DNA of 64,000 bases, taken from a bacterium. Lineage in GTDB: Bacteria > Electryoneota > Electryoneia > Electryoneales > Electryoneaceae. Shown one piece after another: positions 1 through 9,480 of this stretch (position 1 is the stretch's first letter; every line of letters begins with the position of its first letter). The position numbers were made by a program, and so were the translations under genes. The notes below the pieces were generated by a model. It did no database searches. It saw only the letters and a program-made list of their open reading frames with translations, and was not told the DNA's origin. The stretch spans positions 92,730-156,729 of the forward strand of contig JAIOHU010000137.1 in the NCBI GenBank assembly GCA_019912845.1, given 5' to 3'.

Positions 1-1023
1 AGACACTTCAGCGAAGTCACCAAGATCAACAGTGAAACAGGGGAAATCATGTGGCGGATGGGAGGAGGAAACGGTAATCAATATGAATTCACCAACGATC
101 CAGGATTTTACCAGCAGCATGATGTTCATCGTCTGGATAACGGCAGAGTAATGATTTTCGACAATGGTGGTTTTCACTTCCCGCCGGCGACATCCGTGAA
201 AGAATATCTGCTGGATGAAACCAACCTTACCGCCACCCTCATGTGGCAGTATGAACCGGAGGGTGCAGTCTGGAGTTCATTTCAGGGAGGTGCAAACCGT
301 CTGGAGAACGGCAACACCGTAATGGCATGGGGAACCATTGCAGCAGGCAGCAGGATGGTTTCTGAGGTCGATCCTGAAGGAAATGAAACCTGGGGAGTCT
401 GGTTCGACAACATCAGTGTAAATGTCTACCGTGCATTCAAGACTGAGATGCTGGGTGAAGCTTTACGTCCACTCTTGTATGGTGAAGCTGAAACAGACGA
501 GATAATGCTCTATTTTAATCAGTTCGGCAGCGAAAATATTGCCACTTACCGTATCTATATAAGCATCAACAATGGCGAATATACATTAGTAGATGAAACA
601 GAATCGACAGATTATCTGGTTTCGGGATTGGAACATGGTCAACGATACCGTTTTAAGGCTTCCTCAGTATCGACCGAAGGCGAAGAAAGTCGGCTGTCAG
701 AACACATATTTTACCAGCCAGACTTGGAAACGGTAACTGAGATAGCTCTGGAAACGGCGGTTGAATTCCAGATTCTAGATACGTACCCGAATCCCTTCAA
801 TTCGAGTATCTCGATTACATTTCACTCAAACAGGCAGAATGTGAACTTCGAAATTTACGACCTGTTGGGAAGACTGGTTCTATCGAAAAACATGAAATCC
901 TCAAGAACACAGGCGCATACAATTACACTCTCAACCAGGGAATTATCAAGCGGTGTTTATTTTTTGAGAGGAACTGCTAGAGGAAGAGTAGTCGATATGA
1001 AGAAAATAGTCTTGCTGAAGTAA
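1..1023 (+). CDS. arylsulfotransferase-like secreted protein with T9SS C-terminal sorting domain (5' truncated)
   Basis: The reading frame is open from base 1 (it reads RHFSEVTKIN before the first ATG at 49), so the gene starts upstream of the window and the ORF-track start is artificial. About 340 residues are visible. The N-terminal part, with HDVHRLDNGRVMIFDNG and repeated W/G-rich turns, resembles the beta-propeller of arylsulfotransferase (ASST-type) proteins. It is followed by a fibronectin-III-like segment (ATYRIYISINNGEYT, then GLEHGQRYRFKASSV). The C-terminus carries a type IX secretion type-A sorting domain (YPNPFNSSISITF, later YDLLGRLV and a basic end). Known for the family: export by T9SS with the C-terminal domain cleaved or anchored. 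Sulfotransferase activity is inference only; many such propellers lack it. No partner gene is visible. Confidence 0.8.
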   Translation, partial: RHFSEVTKINSETGEIMWRMGGGNGNQYEFTNDPGFYQQHDVHRLDNGRVMIFDNGGFHFPPATSVKEYLLDETNLTATLMWQYEPEGAVWSSFQGGANRLENGNTVMAWGTIAAGSRMVSEVDPEGNETWGVWFDNISVNVYRAFKTEMLGEALRPLLYGEAETDEIMLYFNQFGSENIATYRIYISINNGEYTLVDETESTDYLVSGLEHGQRYRFKASSVSTEGEESRLSEHIFYQPDLETVTEIALETAVEFQILDTYPNPFNSSISITFHSNRQNVNFEIYDLLGRLVLSKNMKSSRTQAHTITLSTRELSSGVYFLRGTARGRVVDMKKIVLLK

Positions 1024-1043
1024 TCAACATAAAAGATTTATGT

Positions 1044-1188
1044 CTAGCGAATTGGTACTCACATGTCTAAGGTAGGGGGGGTGGCTCTGGATTTATCCAG
1101 GGTCTAATATTACCGCCCATTATTTGAATTATTAAACATTGGATAAATCCAATGCCAACGGTCAAACCATGTGAGTTGATCAATTAGC
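1044..1188 (+). repeat. structured intergenic repeat A, copy 1
   Basis: Copy 1 of a family also found near 11.87 kb and 34.4 kb. It contains a first palindrome (CTGGATttATCCAG), a linker beginning GTCTAAT, and a second palindrome (CATTGGATaaATCCAATG). These are enclosed by a long imperfect outer stem: CGAATTGGTACTCACATG on the left against CATGTGAGTTGATCAATT on the right. In the second palindrome both arms differ together from the other copies (GGAT/ATCC here, GGAC/GTCC there), which suggests the pairing is maintained. It fills the gap between the T9SS gene and the response regulator. Confidence 0.8.
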
Positions 1189-1203
1189 AATGAGAGGTGT
1201 GTA

Positions 1204-1860
1204 ATGGCTGCAAAAGTAAAACATAAACGTTTCAAGGTGATTATCATAGAAGATCACCCGTTGATGCGCGTGGGAATGAAGGCAACCCTCGAAAGTAAAA
1301 AACGCTTTAAGGTTGTTGGTGAAGCATCTACACGAACGGAAGCGATACCACTACTTGAAAAGGTATCGTGTGATATTGTCATTCTGGACTTGAAAATTGA
1401 GGGTGGCTCTGAACTACAACTTCTGAAAGAAATCAGACGAACATATCCAAAATTACCCATTTTGGTTGTCAGCATGTATCCTGAAAACATATATGGACCT
1501 CGGGTAATGGCAAACGAAGCCAATGGATACCTGCAGAAGGGCGAGGGCGATGAAAAACTGATTGAGGCAGTGGATGCCATTTTGTCGGGAAGCCTTTACG
1601 CAGGGGAAAAACTTTTTGCAGCTTTTGTCGAACAATCCAGAAGTCAGGGTGTCGATCAGTTAACCGACAGAGAGTACGAGGTATTTATCTTTATCGCTCG
1701 GCAATTTACGAATCAGAAAATCGCAGAATTGATGGCGATAAAATCGAAAACAGTCAGTACATACCGTGATCGAATCTTGAAGAAACTGGGCAAGAAGAAT
1801 AACGCCGAAGTTCGACAATTTGCAATTCAGAAAAACCTTATAAACCCAATGGAGTATTAA
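1204..1860 (+). CDS. NarL/FixJ-family response regulator (orphan)
   Basis: 218 residues: an N-terminal receiver domain (acidic pair in IIIEDHPLMRVG, phospho-acceptor Asp in IVILDLKI, switch Ser in LVVSMYP, Lys in YLQKGEG) and a C-terminal LuxR-type helix-turn-helix (LTDREYEVF, then KTVSTYRDRILKKLG). A DNA-binding transcription regulator controlled by phosphorylation is the expected role. No histidine kinase is adjacent, so the partner is unknown. The start is preceded by a GAGAGGTG Shine-Dalgarno. The stop codon overlaps the stop of the convergent cobA/hemD gene by two bases, so no terminator hairpin separates them. Confidence 0.9.
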   Translation: MAAKVKHKRFKVIIIEDHPLMRVGMKATLESKKRFKVVGEASTRTEAIPLLEKVSCDIVILDLKIEGGSELQLLKEIRRTYPKLPILVVSMYPENIYGPRVMANEANGYLQKGEGDEKLIEAVDAILSGSLYAGEKLFAAFVEQSRSQGVDQLTDREYEVFIFIARQFTNQKIAELMAIKSKTVSTYRDRILKKLGKKNNAEVRQFAIQKNLINPMEY

Positions 1861-3395
1861 AGAAATTTAGTTAACACAGCAGCAACCAATCCATCAACAT
1901 CGTGCTGATTAGCCTCGATATCAACAGTATATCCTGCTTGACCAATAACCTTGCTGGTGGCAGGACCAATTGATGCAATAGTAGCCTTATTCAGGATTTC
2001 TCTTGCATCCTCCCCCCACTGCTCCAGAAACGAGTTAAAAGTCGAGCCGCTGGTAAAGGTGGCAATATCAATCGGGCTGTCCAGCACCCATTTTCGCATA
2101 CCCTCATCAGGAATGACAGGGTCAGTGCGGTATGTCTGAAGTGGCAACACATCCGCGCAATGATTGGTCAAAGAATCTTCAATACGAGATGGTGCAAGAT
2201 TTCCACGTACACGAACAACCCAGTCTCCGGCTTGTACATCCTCTGTCAGCTCACGTTTCATCGCTTCTCCCAACGCTTCCGAGGAGGTGAAATCAGGTTG
2301 CAAGCCATATTCCAGAAGAGCATTTATAGAACCTTGACCGAGAACTGCGAGCTTGAATTTTGACAGGTAGCGTATGTCACGTCCACTTAAGAAAAGTTTA
2401 TCCATGAATGTTCGGATACCATTTACACTGGTAAATACAATCCACCCCAATTTCGATGCGGACAATTGTTCAAAGTTTTTCCAGGCGACTTCATCATAAT
2501 CAGGAAAGGTCTGTATCGTAGGTGCGGGGATAACATACGCACCTTCTTCTTTAAGGAGAGTATACATCTCTTTAGCCTGTGCGACTGGACGGGTCACGAG
2601 CACCCGTTTGCCATGAAGTGGTCCCTTCTGGTACCAGTCCAATTTATCGTGCAGTTCTGTCACATGTCCGACAACAATCAAGCCGGGTGGTTTCATCTCA
2701 GCATCTGTTGCGGCTTTGGGAAGCTCTCGTAATGGTGCACGAACCATGCGTTGGCTTTGCGTTGCACCACGTTCGATAATAGCGGCGGGTGTCTCCGGCT
2801 CCATTCCTCCCAGGATGAGCGAATCTACAACCTGTTGAATACGACCTATTCCCATATATCCGGCTAACGTACAGTTTTTCAACTTTCCGAAATTCTGGAT
2901 AGAGGACTCCGCTTTAGGTAATCCCCCTGCTTTACCGTGAGCTGTAAAAAGAAGAGCTGAAGTTGCGATACCACGTTGAGTCAGGGGAATGCCGAAATAT
3001 GCGGTGGCAGCAGTCGCGGCAGTTACTCCAGGGACAATTTCATAGGCAATACCTTTTTCGTGCAAGACCAATGCTTCTTCGCCACCACGTCCAAAAATAA
3101 AGGGATCACCGCCTTTCAGCCTTGCGACTGTTTTACCATCTGTGCAAAAAGCGATAAGAATTTCTTCGATTTGACGCTGGTCGTGAGAATGCTGTCCGGC
3201 ACGTTTACCTACGTAAACTTTTTCGATATGTGAAGGTAGTGTAACGATAAGAAGCGGGTCAACAAGGGCATCGTAGCAGACAACATCCACCTTTTGCAGA
3301 ATTTCCCATCCACGCATCGTTATCAGGCCGGAATCACCCGGTCCGGCACCAATAAGGTAAACTTTACCCGTGCTGTTTTTCCCTGTAACTGGCAT
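1857..3395 (-). CDS. cobA/hemD: uroporphyrinogen-III C-methyltransferase / uroporphyrinogen-III synthase fusion
   Basis: A two-domain enzyme. Residues about 10-255 are a SAM-dependent uroporphyrinogen-III methyltransferase (VYLIGAGPGDSGLIT near the start, then RLKGGDPFIFGRGGEE). Residues about 260-510 are uroporphyrinogen-III synthase (RVLVTRPVAQA, then GWIVFTSVNGIRTF). The fusion closes hydroxymethylbilane to uroporphyrinogen III and methylates it to precorrin-2, the entry to siroheme. The ORF track starts at 3416, but the ATG at 3395 has a good AAGGGAAGGGG ribosome site and gives MPVTGK, so I prefer it. It is the last gene of the tetrapyrrole set and follows hemC. Such fusions are known in Firmicutes and several other phyla. 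Confidence 0.92.
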   Translation of the reverse strand: MPVTGKNSTGKVYLIGAGPGDSGLITMRGWEILQKVDVVCYDALVDPLLIVTLPSHIEKVYVGKRAGQHSHDQRQIEEILIAFCTDGKTVARLKGGDPFIFGRGGEEALVLHEKGIAYEIVPGVTAATAATAYFGIPLTQRGIATSALLFTAHGKAGGLPKAESSIQNFGKLKNCTLAGYMGIGRIQQVVDSLILGGMEPETPAAIIERGATQSQRMVRAPLRELPKAATDAEMKPPGLIVVGHVTELHDKLDWYQKGPLHGKRVLVTRPVAQAKEMYTLLKEEGAYVIPAPTIQTFPDYDEVAWKNFEQLSASKLGWIVFTSVNGIRTFMDKLFLSGRDIRYLSKFKLAVLGQGSINALLEYGLQPDFTSSEALGEAMKRELTEDVQAGDWVVRVRGNLAPSRIEDSLTNHCADVLPLQTYRTDPVIPDEGMRKWVLDSPIDIATFTSGSTFNSFLEQWGEDAREILNKATIASIGPATSKVIGQAGYTVDIEANQHDVDGLVAAVLTKFL

Positions 3396-3476
3396 GTCCC
3401 CTTCCCTTTGAGCCATGGAGACGAATCAATGTATTTGACTGCAAATAGAAGCTATGTTTTGTTGATTTGAATTTAT

Positions 3477-4400
3477 TTAATCATGAACAATCAGTTCACT
3501 GGCACCACGTTGAATCAGTTTTTCTGCAATACGTGAGCCCAGGTCCCGAGGAGATTCAATAGCCTGCAGATCGTCCTCATCTTCGAGAAGTGTTTTGCCA
3601 TCCAGTGATAGCACCCTGCCCTTAAAGTGCAGCCAATCAGAGACAGGAAAAGAGGCATAACCGGCAATTGCACTATGACAACCAGCCTGCAAGGCGATCT
3701 GGAACCCACGTTCCACTTCAAGTTGACTGAAAGCTTTCTCGTCACCAGCGCTTCTGAGAATATTCACCAGATCAGCATCATCTTTTCGACATTGCAATGA
3801 CACAATCCCTTGACCGGGAGCAGGCAGGAAATAGTCCATCGGAAGGACTTCAGATATATATTTTTCCAGTCCCAGACGCGTAACTCCGGCGTGTGCCAGT
3901 ATCGTGGCATCGTATTCCTGTTCTTCGATTTTTTTTATCCGGGTGGGTACATTCCCGCGTATCACGCGGATGTCGAGGTCTGGACGTAATCGCAGCAATT
4001 GTGATTTTCGACGTGGGCTGGAAGTCCCTATTATCGCTTTCTTGCGGAGTTGGCTTAACCGTTGACCATTACGGGACACCAAAACGTCCTCGACTTTTCC
4101 TCTCGGCAACACCGCACCGATAACCAGCCTGTGATCAAGTTGACTGGGCATGTCTTTTGAACTATGAACCGCAATATCAATTTCATTTGCTAGCAGTCGA
4201 GCTTCAAGTTCTTTCACAAAGACACCTTGTGTGCCAAGACTGCTTAACTCTGTGCTTTTATCCCTGTCCCCCATGGTCGAGATTTTGACAATTTCAAGTG
4301 ATGCATCCGGCAGAGCTTTTTCCAGTAATTCATGTGCCCGATTTGCCTGCCACATGGCAAGATCACTCGCACGTGTTCCAATACGTATCGTTTTACTCAC
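3477..4400 (-). CDS. hemC: hydroxymethylbilane synthase (porphobilinogen deaminase)
   Basis: Polymerises four porphobilinogen units to hydroxymethylbilane. The N-terminus IRIGTRASDLAMWQA, the central GTSSPRRKSQL and the cofactor cysteine in ALQAGCHSAIAGY (dipyrromethane attachment) are all present, and the length (307 residues) is normal. I place the start at a GTG (4400) that overlaps the stop of the upstream gene as GTGA and follows a GGAGAAAGG site; the ORF-track start at 4430 lies inside the neighbour. The overlap implies translational coupling with the precorrin-2 dehydrogenase gene. The product feeds cobA/hemD directly downstream. Confidence 0.95.
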   Translation of the reverse strand: MSKTIRIGTRASDLAMWQANRAHELLEKALPDASLEIVKISTMGDRDKSTELSSLGTQGVFVKELEARLLANEIDIAVHSSKDMPSQLDHRLVIGAVLPRGKVEDVLVSRNGQRLSQLRKKAIIGTSSPRRKSQLLRLRPDLDIRVIRGNVPTRIKKIEEQEYDATILAHAGVTRLGLEKYISEVLPMDYFLPAPGQGIVSLQCRKDDADLVNILRSAGDEKAFSQLEVERGFQIALQAGCHSAIAGYASFPVSDWLHFKGRVLSLDGKTLLEDEDDLQAIESPRDLGSRIAEKLIQRGASELIVHD

Positions 4401-5044
4401 AACATTCCTTTCTCCAGCTCTGACATCCATTTTCGCCAGATGGTTGTGGGGGAATCCAGATTCTTCCAGCTTTCTATTTCATCATTACTTACTTTCATCA
4501 ATCGATCATACAGACAATTTCGGATATCGTGAGAATCAACATGCTCAAGAGTAAACCTTCTTAAATCACTTGCGTATCGTGCACGCAACCCCCACTTGTT
4601 CTCTTCAACCCAGTTTTCAAGTGATTTTCTCGTTTCCCGCGCAAAAAATGGCGCACTGCCGCCAGTAGAAATGCTGAGCAGCAATGGATCATCACGAACT
4701 ACTGCCGAGAAATAAACCGTACAAAGATCAGGTCGATCTACCACATTCACCGGAATACCCGAATCTTTAGCCTCCTGATACGCCAGGAGGTTGGTCGCGC
4801 CGCTGTTTGTCGCCACCACGATAAGCCCATATCCACGGCAATCGCCGGGTTTATACTCTCGGAATCGCCATGAAATATCACTCTTCTTAATATGCACCAT
4901 TATACTATCGGTGACCCTGGGCGCAACACCAGCCACAGTGACTCCTGCATGAAGCAGGTCATCAACTTTACGTTGGGCAACGTCCCCACCGCCTATAACA
5001 AGTGTACGGAGGCGGTCACCACGGAAAATCAGGGGTAAAAACAC
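4397..5044 (-). CDS. precorrin-2 dehydrogenase / sirohydrochlorin ferrochelatase-type protein
   Basis: 215 residues resembling the N-terminal half of CysG or yeast Met8: an NAD-binding Rossmann fold (TLVIGGGDVAQRKVDDLL), then the dimerisation/catalytic region (PVNVVDRPDLCTVYF, then ISTGGSAPFFARETR). It oxidises precorrin-2 to sirohydrochlorin and may insert iron. With hemC and cobA/hemD it makes a compact siroheme branch; hemA and hemB are not in the window. The start is a GTG with a poor ribosome site, which suits translation following upstream genes. The Asp needed for dehydrogenation was not verified by alignment. Confidence 0.88.
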   Translation of the reverse strand: MFLPLIFRGDRLRTLVIGGGDVAQRKVDDLLHAGVTVAGVAPRVTDSIMVHIKKSDISWRFREYKPGDCRGYGLIVVATNSGATNLLAYQEAKDSGIPVNVVDRPDLCTVYFSAVVRDDPLLLSISTGGSAPFFARETRKSLENWVEENKWGLRARYASDLRRFTLEHVDSHDIRNCLYDRLMKVSNDEIESWKNLDSPTTIWRKWMSELEKGML

Positions 5045-5174
5045 GTATGAATCTCTTTGTGAAACTTTGGGTTGCTGTCGTTGAGTACTCTAGTGACACT
5101 TTCAACTCAGCAAACATGTGAAACTGACAGTAAAGGAATAGAACAGCTTATTTGCCTGAAAATCTTGTAAACGA

Positions 5175-6617
5175 TTACGTAATCTGTCTGCGAAGCCGTT
5201 TAACCGGAATCCCTAATTGTTCACGGTATTTCTGCACAGTCCTCCTGGCGATGGGATAGCCAACATCCGCCAATTTCCCGGCAATCGCTTGATCACTCAA
5301 AGGCTTTGCTTTGTTCTCGGCATCTATGATCTGTTTCAGCTTGGACTTAATGGTCGGAGTAGCGACATCACCAGAAGCAGTGGACATGCTGTCATTGAAG
5401 AAGTATTTCAGCTCAAATACACCATAGGGGGTTTGGACATATTTTTCACGTGTCACACGGCTGATGGTGGAAATATCCATGTTGATGACTTCAGCGATAT
5501 CATTGAGAATCATGGGTTTGAGGTCAGATTCCTTGCCGGACTTAAACCAATCGATTTGACGTTCTACGATGGCTCGCATGGTTCGGATCATGGTCGTCCT
5601 GCGTTGAACAATGGCGTTGATAAACCACCTTGCACTCTCAGCCTTGTGAATCGCGAACTCCCGCGCTTTTTTATCATCTTTCTGACGAGATAAAATGAGC
5701 TTTTTCAAATCTTCGTTTATATAAAAACTGGGAATATTGCCGTCATTCAAAGTAACAAGGAATTCATCATCATACTCTTCGACGACCAGGTCAGGGATGA
5801 CATAGTTCAGTTTTTCGTTGATAACACCTTCACCCGGGAAGGGATTCAGTTTAGTTATTGCGTTGAATGCCTCCTGAACACGTCCGACGCTTTCATCCAG
5901 CTTTTCAGCGATTGATTCAAATCTTCTATTTTTGAAATCTTCGTAAAATTTATCCAGGATATTGTAAGCAAGGGTATCGGATTCCGCTGTAACTTCGAGT
6001 TGCACCATCAGGCATTCTCGCAGATCACGTGAAGCTATACCAGCAGGATCAAACCGTTGAATGGTATGGAGCACATGCTCAACTTCCTCGACCTTGGAAT
6101 TGGTCATGTCAGCAATTAGTTCAACATCAGTATTTAAATAACCACGCCGGTCAAGGCTTCCAATTATATAATCGCCTATCTCAAACTGTTCGTCTGTAAA
6201 ACTCTCATAGCGAAGCTGTTCGGTAAGTAGTTCCATTAGGCTGACTGTTGCTGCTTGTGGTATTTCCACAGGTTCGGTGATTGCCTGATTGCTTCTGTAT
6301 CTTTGCTGATCCTCTTCATCATTTAAAACAGACTCCCAGTCGACTTCTGATTCCTCACGTTCGGAATCACGCGCTTCAGAATCTTCACTCTCTTTTTCCG
6401 CTTCTGAAATGGTAGAACTTTCGAGAAGGTTCTCCTCTGGCTCATTTTGATCGAGTTCCTGCTCTTCCATCATCTCGAGCATCGGATTCTGTTCAAATTC
6501 CTGTTGAAAACGCGCTTCAAGAAGAAGCTGAGGAAGTTGAATCAACTCAGATCGTAGAATCTGTTGCGGTTGCAGGATCTGTTCCTGCCGTAACCTCATG
6601 TCTTGTCTTAGTTGCAT
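5175..6617 (-). CDS. rpoN: RNA polymerase sigma-54 factor
   Basis: 480 residues with the complete sigma-54 architecture. The Gln/Leu-rich region I (LRLRQEQILQPQQIL type) binds activators, an acidic region II spans about residues 50-110, the core-binding domain follows, and the C-terminal RpoN box reads ARRTVQKYRE. It directs core polymerase to -24/-12 promoters and needs AAA+ activators; an NtrC-type one is encoded at 43.1 kb. The ATG follows an AAGGGA site. It lies 183 bases downstream of lptB in the conserved kdsC-lptCAB-rpoN order. The gap could hold an internal promoter, but I cannot name one with confidence. Confidence 0.96.
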   Translation of the reverse strand: MQLRQDMRLRQEQILQPQQILRSELIQLPQLLLEARFQQEFEQNPMLEMMEEQELDQNEPEENLLESSTISEAEKESEDSEARDSEREESEVDWESVLNDEEDQQRYRSNQAITEPVEIPQAATVSLMELLTEQLRYESFTDEQFEIGDYIIGSLDRRGYLNTDVELIADMTNSKVEEVEHVLHTIQRFDPAGIASRDLRECLMVQLEVTAESDTLAYNILDKFYEDFKNRRFESIAEKLDESVGRVQEAFNAITKLNPFPGEGVINEKLNYVIPDLVVEEYDDEFLVTLNDGNIPSFYINEDLKKLILSRQKDDKKAREFAIHKAESARWFINAIVQRRTTMIRTMRAIVERQIDWFKSGKESDLKPMILNDIAEVINMDISTISRVTREKYVQTPYGVFELKYFFNDSMSTASGDVATPTIKSKLKQIIDAENKAKPLSDQAIAGKLADVGYPIARRTVQKYREQLGIPVKRLRRQIT

Positions 6618-6800
6618 AGATTCCCTTATGAACCCTGTTGCCTTTTTTGTTCAGTATGACGATTCAGATTTTAGAAGCGTCCCTCAAACATGCATTTTTA
6701 CTGAAATTCATTCAGCTTGACGATGAGTCAATTTGTCAAAACCGGCAACAACGATATAATTCATTGTCCTATTTAAATCTAGCGATAAAACAACCAGCTA

Positions 6801-7553
6801 TCATCTTGTGAGACGGAATTTTTCACCGAGATAGAGTTTTCTAACTTCTGGGTCAGCTTCAAGCTCTTCGCTCGAACCGGACTTCAAAATCTTTCCCTCG
6901 TATAGAAGATATGCACGGTCTGTAATTTCCAGGGTCTCATGAACATTATGGTCAGTAATCAAAACACCAATACCTCGATCTTTCAACCCTCGTACGATCT
7001 CTTGAATGTCTGCAACAGCAATTGGATCAATGCCTGCAAAAGGTTCGTCCAGTAGTATGAATTTAGGGTCAGTTACCAGGCAACGTGCAATTTCTGTCCT
7101 TCGTCTCTCCCCACCAGACAGATTATACGCCTTGCTTTTCCTTATATGTGTGATGGAAAGCTCATTCAGCAATTTTTCACACTTTTCCAGGCGAGCGGCA
7201 CGGTTCAAGCGCATCGTTTCCAGAATCGCCAGCAAGTTCTGCTCAACAGTCATTTTTCTGAAGATACTGGCTTCCTGTGGTAAGTAAGCAATTCCCAACC
7301 GCGCCCTTTGATACATCCTTTTGCCGGTAATATTTCTTCCATTGAGTACTATTCTCCCGGACTTCGGCGGAATCATACCAACGATCATATAAAAGGTCGT
7401 TGTTTTGCCAGCACCATTTGGACCAAGCAGTCCAACAATCTCGCCCTGGGAAATCTCAATGGAAACCTGGTTTACAACTGTACGTCTCCCATAAACCTTA
7501 ACCAGGGTTTCACCTTTCAGGTGTGCAAGTGATTTATTTTCGATTTCACTCAT
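6801..7553 (-). CDS. lptB: LPS export ABC transporter ATP-binding protein LptB
   Basis: Cytoplasmic ATPase of the LptB2FG complex that extracts LPS from the inner membrane. Visible motifs are Walker A (GPNGAGKTT), Q-loop (LPQEASIF), signature (NLSGGERRR), Walker B ([13 protein letters not shown]) and the H-loop (ITDHNV). The ORF track begins at 7607, but the ATG at 7553 (MSEIENKS) overlaps the lptA stop in an ATGAGTGA junction and gives a standard length of 250 residues. lptF and lptG are not in the window. Confidence 0.95.
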   Translation of the reverse strand: MSEIENKSLAHLKGETLVKVYGRRTVVNQVSIEISQGEIVGLLGPNGAGKTTTFYMIVGMIPPKSGRIVLNGRNITGKRMYQRARLGIAYLPQEASIFRKMTVEQNLLAILETMRLNRAARLEKCEKLLNELSITHIRKSKAYNLSGGERRRTEIARCLVTDPKFILLDEPFAGIDPIAVADIQEIVRGLKDRGIGVLITDHNVHETLEITDRAYLLYEGKILKSGSSEELEADPEVRKLYLGEKFRLTR

Positions 7554-8904
7554 TTTTTCGAATTTCTTCAGTGAGTTCTGGTGGATAAAAAGTCCCCTCT
7601 GTGCCACCCTTAACGCTAATGTCTTCTAATTTCCCATCTTCAAAGTAGAGAATGATACGGTCTCCGGAAACTCTGTTTGTACCCTCATCTTTACCCTTGT
7701 CGAACACATGATAAATACCAATCGCCTGAACCTCACTCTGAAGACGGGTTACCTTGCCATCGTTAAAGTCCATCACAACTCGTTGACCAGTCATTTTCGA
7801 TCGTGGAGCACCCTCTGTTGAATCAGCAGGTGTAAAAGCGACTGCATTGCTGAATACTTCTACCGAGTCGATAGCCTCTTCAGTAAAGTATATCCAGATC
7901 GAATCCCCTTTGGCTTCATCGCGTCCCCTGAGGATACGTGCAGCATTCAGCATCAATGCTTTTTCGCTGTCGGGATAATAATACATCTCTCCACAAGTGC
8001 CATGAACCTCTTCCCACCAGAATTGCACGTTTGTTGTAGCTTTCGCGTACCCAGCTTCCGAATCGTAACGCATGGAGTCGCTGATAACCTGAGCAAGCTG
8101 CTTTCCTGTGGAATCTTTTTTGACGAGTACAGGATCGGCAGGTACATATCCATTCTGTTTTTTCACCTGCCAGAAGCCCTTTGTGCCGGTCAGTGTGATA
8201 TTCCGTTCCAAATCATGCAGAACCATATTGACGTTCGCAGTGACCATGTCTTCGGCTTCATCATAGGTTCCCTGATTGCTTGTCAAAGTCGCCGAATCAC
8301 GAATCAGTTTGAAGTTTCCCTGAGCCAGCATTTTTCTGCTGTCTTCATAATAATTTACGACATCCGCAAATAGCTTTCGATCAGGATCAATGATCAGGAC
8401 ATCGCCCTTAAGCCTTAACATCTTGATCTCAGGCCAATAATTCGCTTCCTCACACCAGATGGTCAACGAATCCTGGATCATTTTCACATCATGCTCAATA
8501 ATTCGGTGAAGCCCTTTACCACTCTGCTCTTCGCGCATCTCTCCCGCACGTAAGAGTCGTATGGCGCCACCTGTGTCACGACCCCTGCCATGATAATCAC
8601 CTCTGTCGTCAGTGGGGCTACGTTTAATGATTACAGGTTCGGGAATATCCTCCTGTAGTGCCTGGTGGCGATTTAGTGAGCGGGCACGAATTTCCTCTGC
8701 CCTTTTCTGCTTTTGTATTTCGCTGGCAGATTCTTGGGCGAAAAGCGGAGAGGCTGATACGAAAAACAGGAGAATCATAAGGTGGCAAAAATAAAACAGG
8801 GAAGAAGCACCTGGTGACGAGACATGTGAAGGTAGATATCTCAATGTTCCAAGTGTAGTTGTGCTGATATTATTATCAATAGTGAATTGAATTGTTCTTC
8901 CCAT
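7546..8904 (-). CDS. lptA: LptA/OstA-family periplasmic LPS transport protein
   Basis: 452 residues, much longer than proteobacterial LptA (about 185). The body has repeating beta-strand patterns of the OstA/LptA jellyroll ([26 protein letters not shown], and a similar segment near the end with [16 protein letters not shown]). A hydrophobic export segment ([15 protein letters not shown]) starts at residue 43 of this ORF, so the true start may be the ATG at 8778; neither start has a clear ribosome site. It should carry LPS across the periplasm. Position between lptC and lptB supports the call. The extra length is common in FCB OstA proteins. Confidence 0.8.
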   Translation of the reverse strand: MGRTIQFTIDNNISTTTLGTLRYLPSHVSSPGASSLFYFCHLMILLFFVSASPLFAQESASEIQKQKRAEEIRARSLNRHQALQEDIPEPVIIKRSPTDDRGDYHGRGRDTGGAIRLLRAGEMREEQSGKGLHRIIEHDVKMIQDSLTIWCEEANYWPEIKMLRLKGDVLIIDPDRKLFADVVNYYEDSRKMLAQGNFKLIRDSATLTSNQGTYDEAEDMVTANVNMVLHDLERNITLTGTKGFWQVKKQNGYVPADPVLVKKDSTGKQLAQVISDSMRYDSEAGYAKATTNVQFWWEEVHGTCGEMYYYPDSEKALMLNAARILRGRDEAKGDSIWIYFTEEAIDSVEVFSNAVAFTPADSTEGAPRSKMTGQRVVMDFNDGKVTRLQSEVQAIGIYHVFDKGKDEGTNRVSGDRIILYFEDGKLEDISVKGGTEGTFYPPELTEEIRKNE

Positions 8905-8907
8905 GTG

Positions 8908-9480
8908 TCAGTCTGACGATTCTGTTTTCGTTTTTTTCACATTTCTACGGCTAACACCAGTCGGGTGAAGAATTCGTCTATACTGTAAATCTTCACTCGC
9001 GATCAATCCGGTGCCATGCAAGCTGTCCCACTGTGTTACAATGGTGACGATGGTGTCGCTGCGAATCATTCCATCCGATTCTGTCCACTTCAACCTCGGT
9101 GTGTAAATAACCATTCCGCTATCTGTATCAACGACAACATTGCCCTCGGCGAAAAGTTCGTTACCATCACGTAAGACTTCACCACGTTCGGCAGTCAGAT
9201 GGCTGGATGGTTGACCACCCTTATAAAAAGTTACCTCGATTCCTCCGGACAACTTCGCCTGTTTCTGGAAATCGTATCGCTCTACAAATGGAGCTGTTAA
9301 CACAAAGCTGGTCTCACCATCATTGGTTTGGGTAATTAAAGCGTCCTCAAATTCCTGCGTAGCGAGTTGACGTCGTTCCTCCTCCGGGATAAGTTCAGGA
9401 GTCTCAGAAAGATCAGCACAGCCATTTACTAACAGGGCTCCTGCTAGGAAAACCAGGGCTATGAAAGAAAATCGCTTCAC
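8908..9480 (-). CDS. lptC: LPS export protein LptC (lipoprotein form)
   Basis: 190 residues from a GTG start that overlaps the kdsC stop as GTGA and sits behind an AAGGGTGG site; the ORF-track start at 9528 lies inside kdsC. The N-terminus is a lipoprotein signal (FIALVFLAGALLVNGC, lipobox Cys). The rest has the LptC beta fold (LSGGIEVTFYKGGQPSSHLTAERGEVL pattern). LptC links LptBFG in the inner membrane to the periplasmic bridge. In proteobacteria it has a membrane anchor; the lipid-anchored version is usual in Bacteroidota-like lineages. Confidence 0.88.
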   Translation of the reverse strand: MKRFSFIALVFLAGALLVNGCADLSETPELIPEEERRQLATQEFEDALITQTNDGETSFVLTAPFVERYDFQKQAKLSGGIEVTFYKGGQPSSHLTAERGEVLRDGNELFAEGNVVVDTDSGMVIYTPRLKWTESDGMIRSDTIVTIVTQWDSLHGTGLIASEDLQYRRILHPTGVSRRNVKKTKTESSD

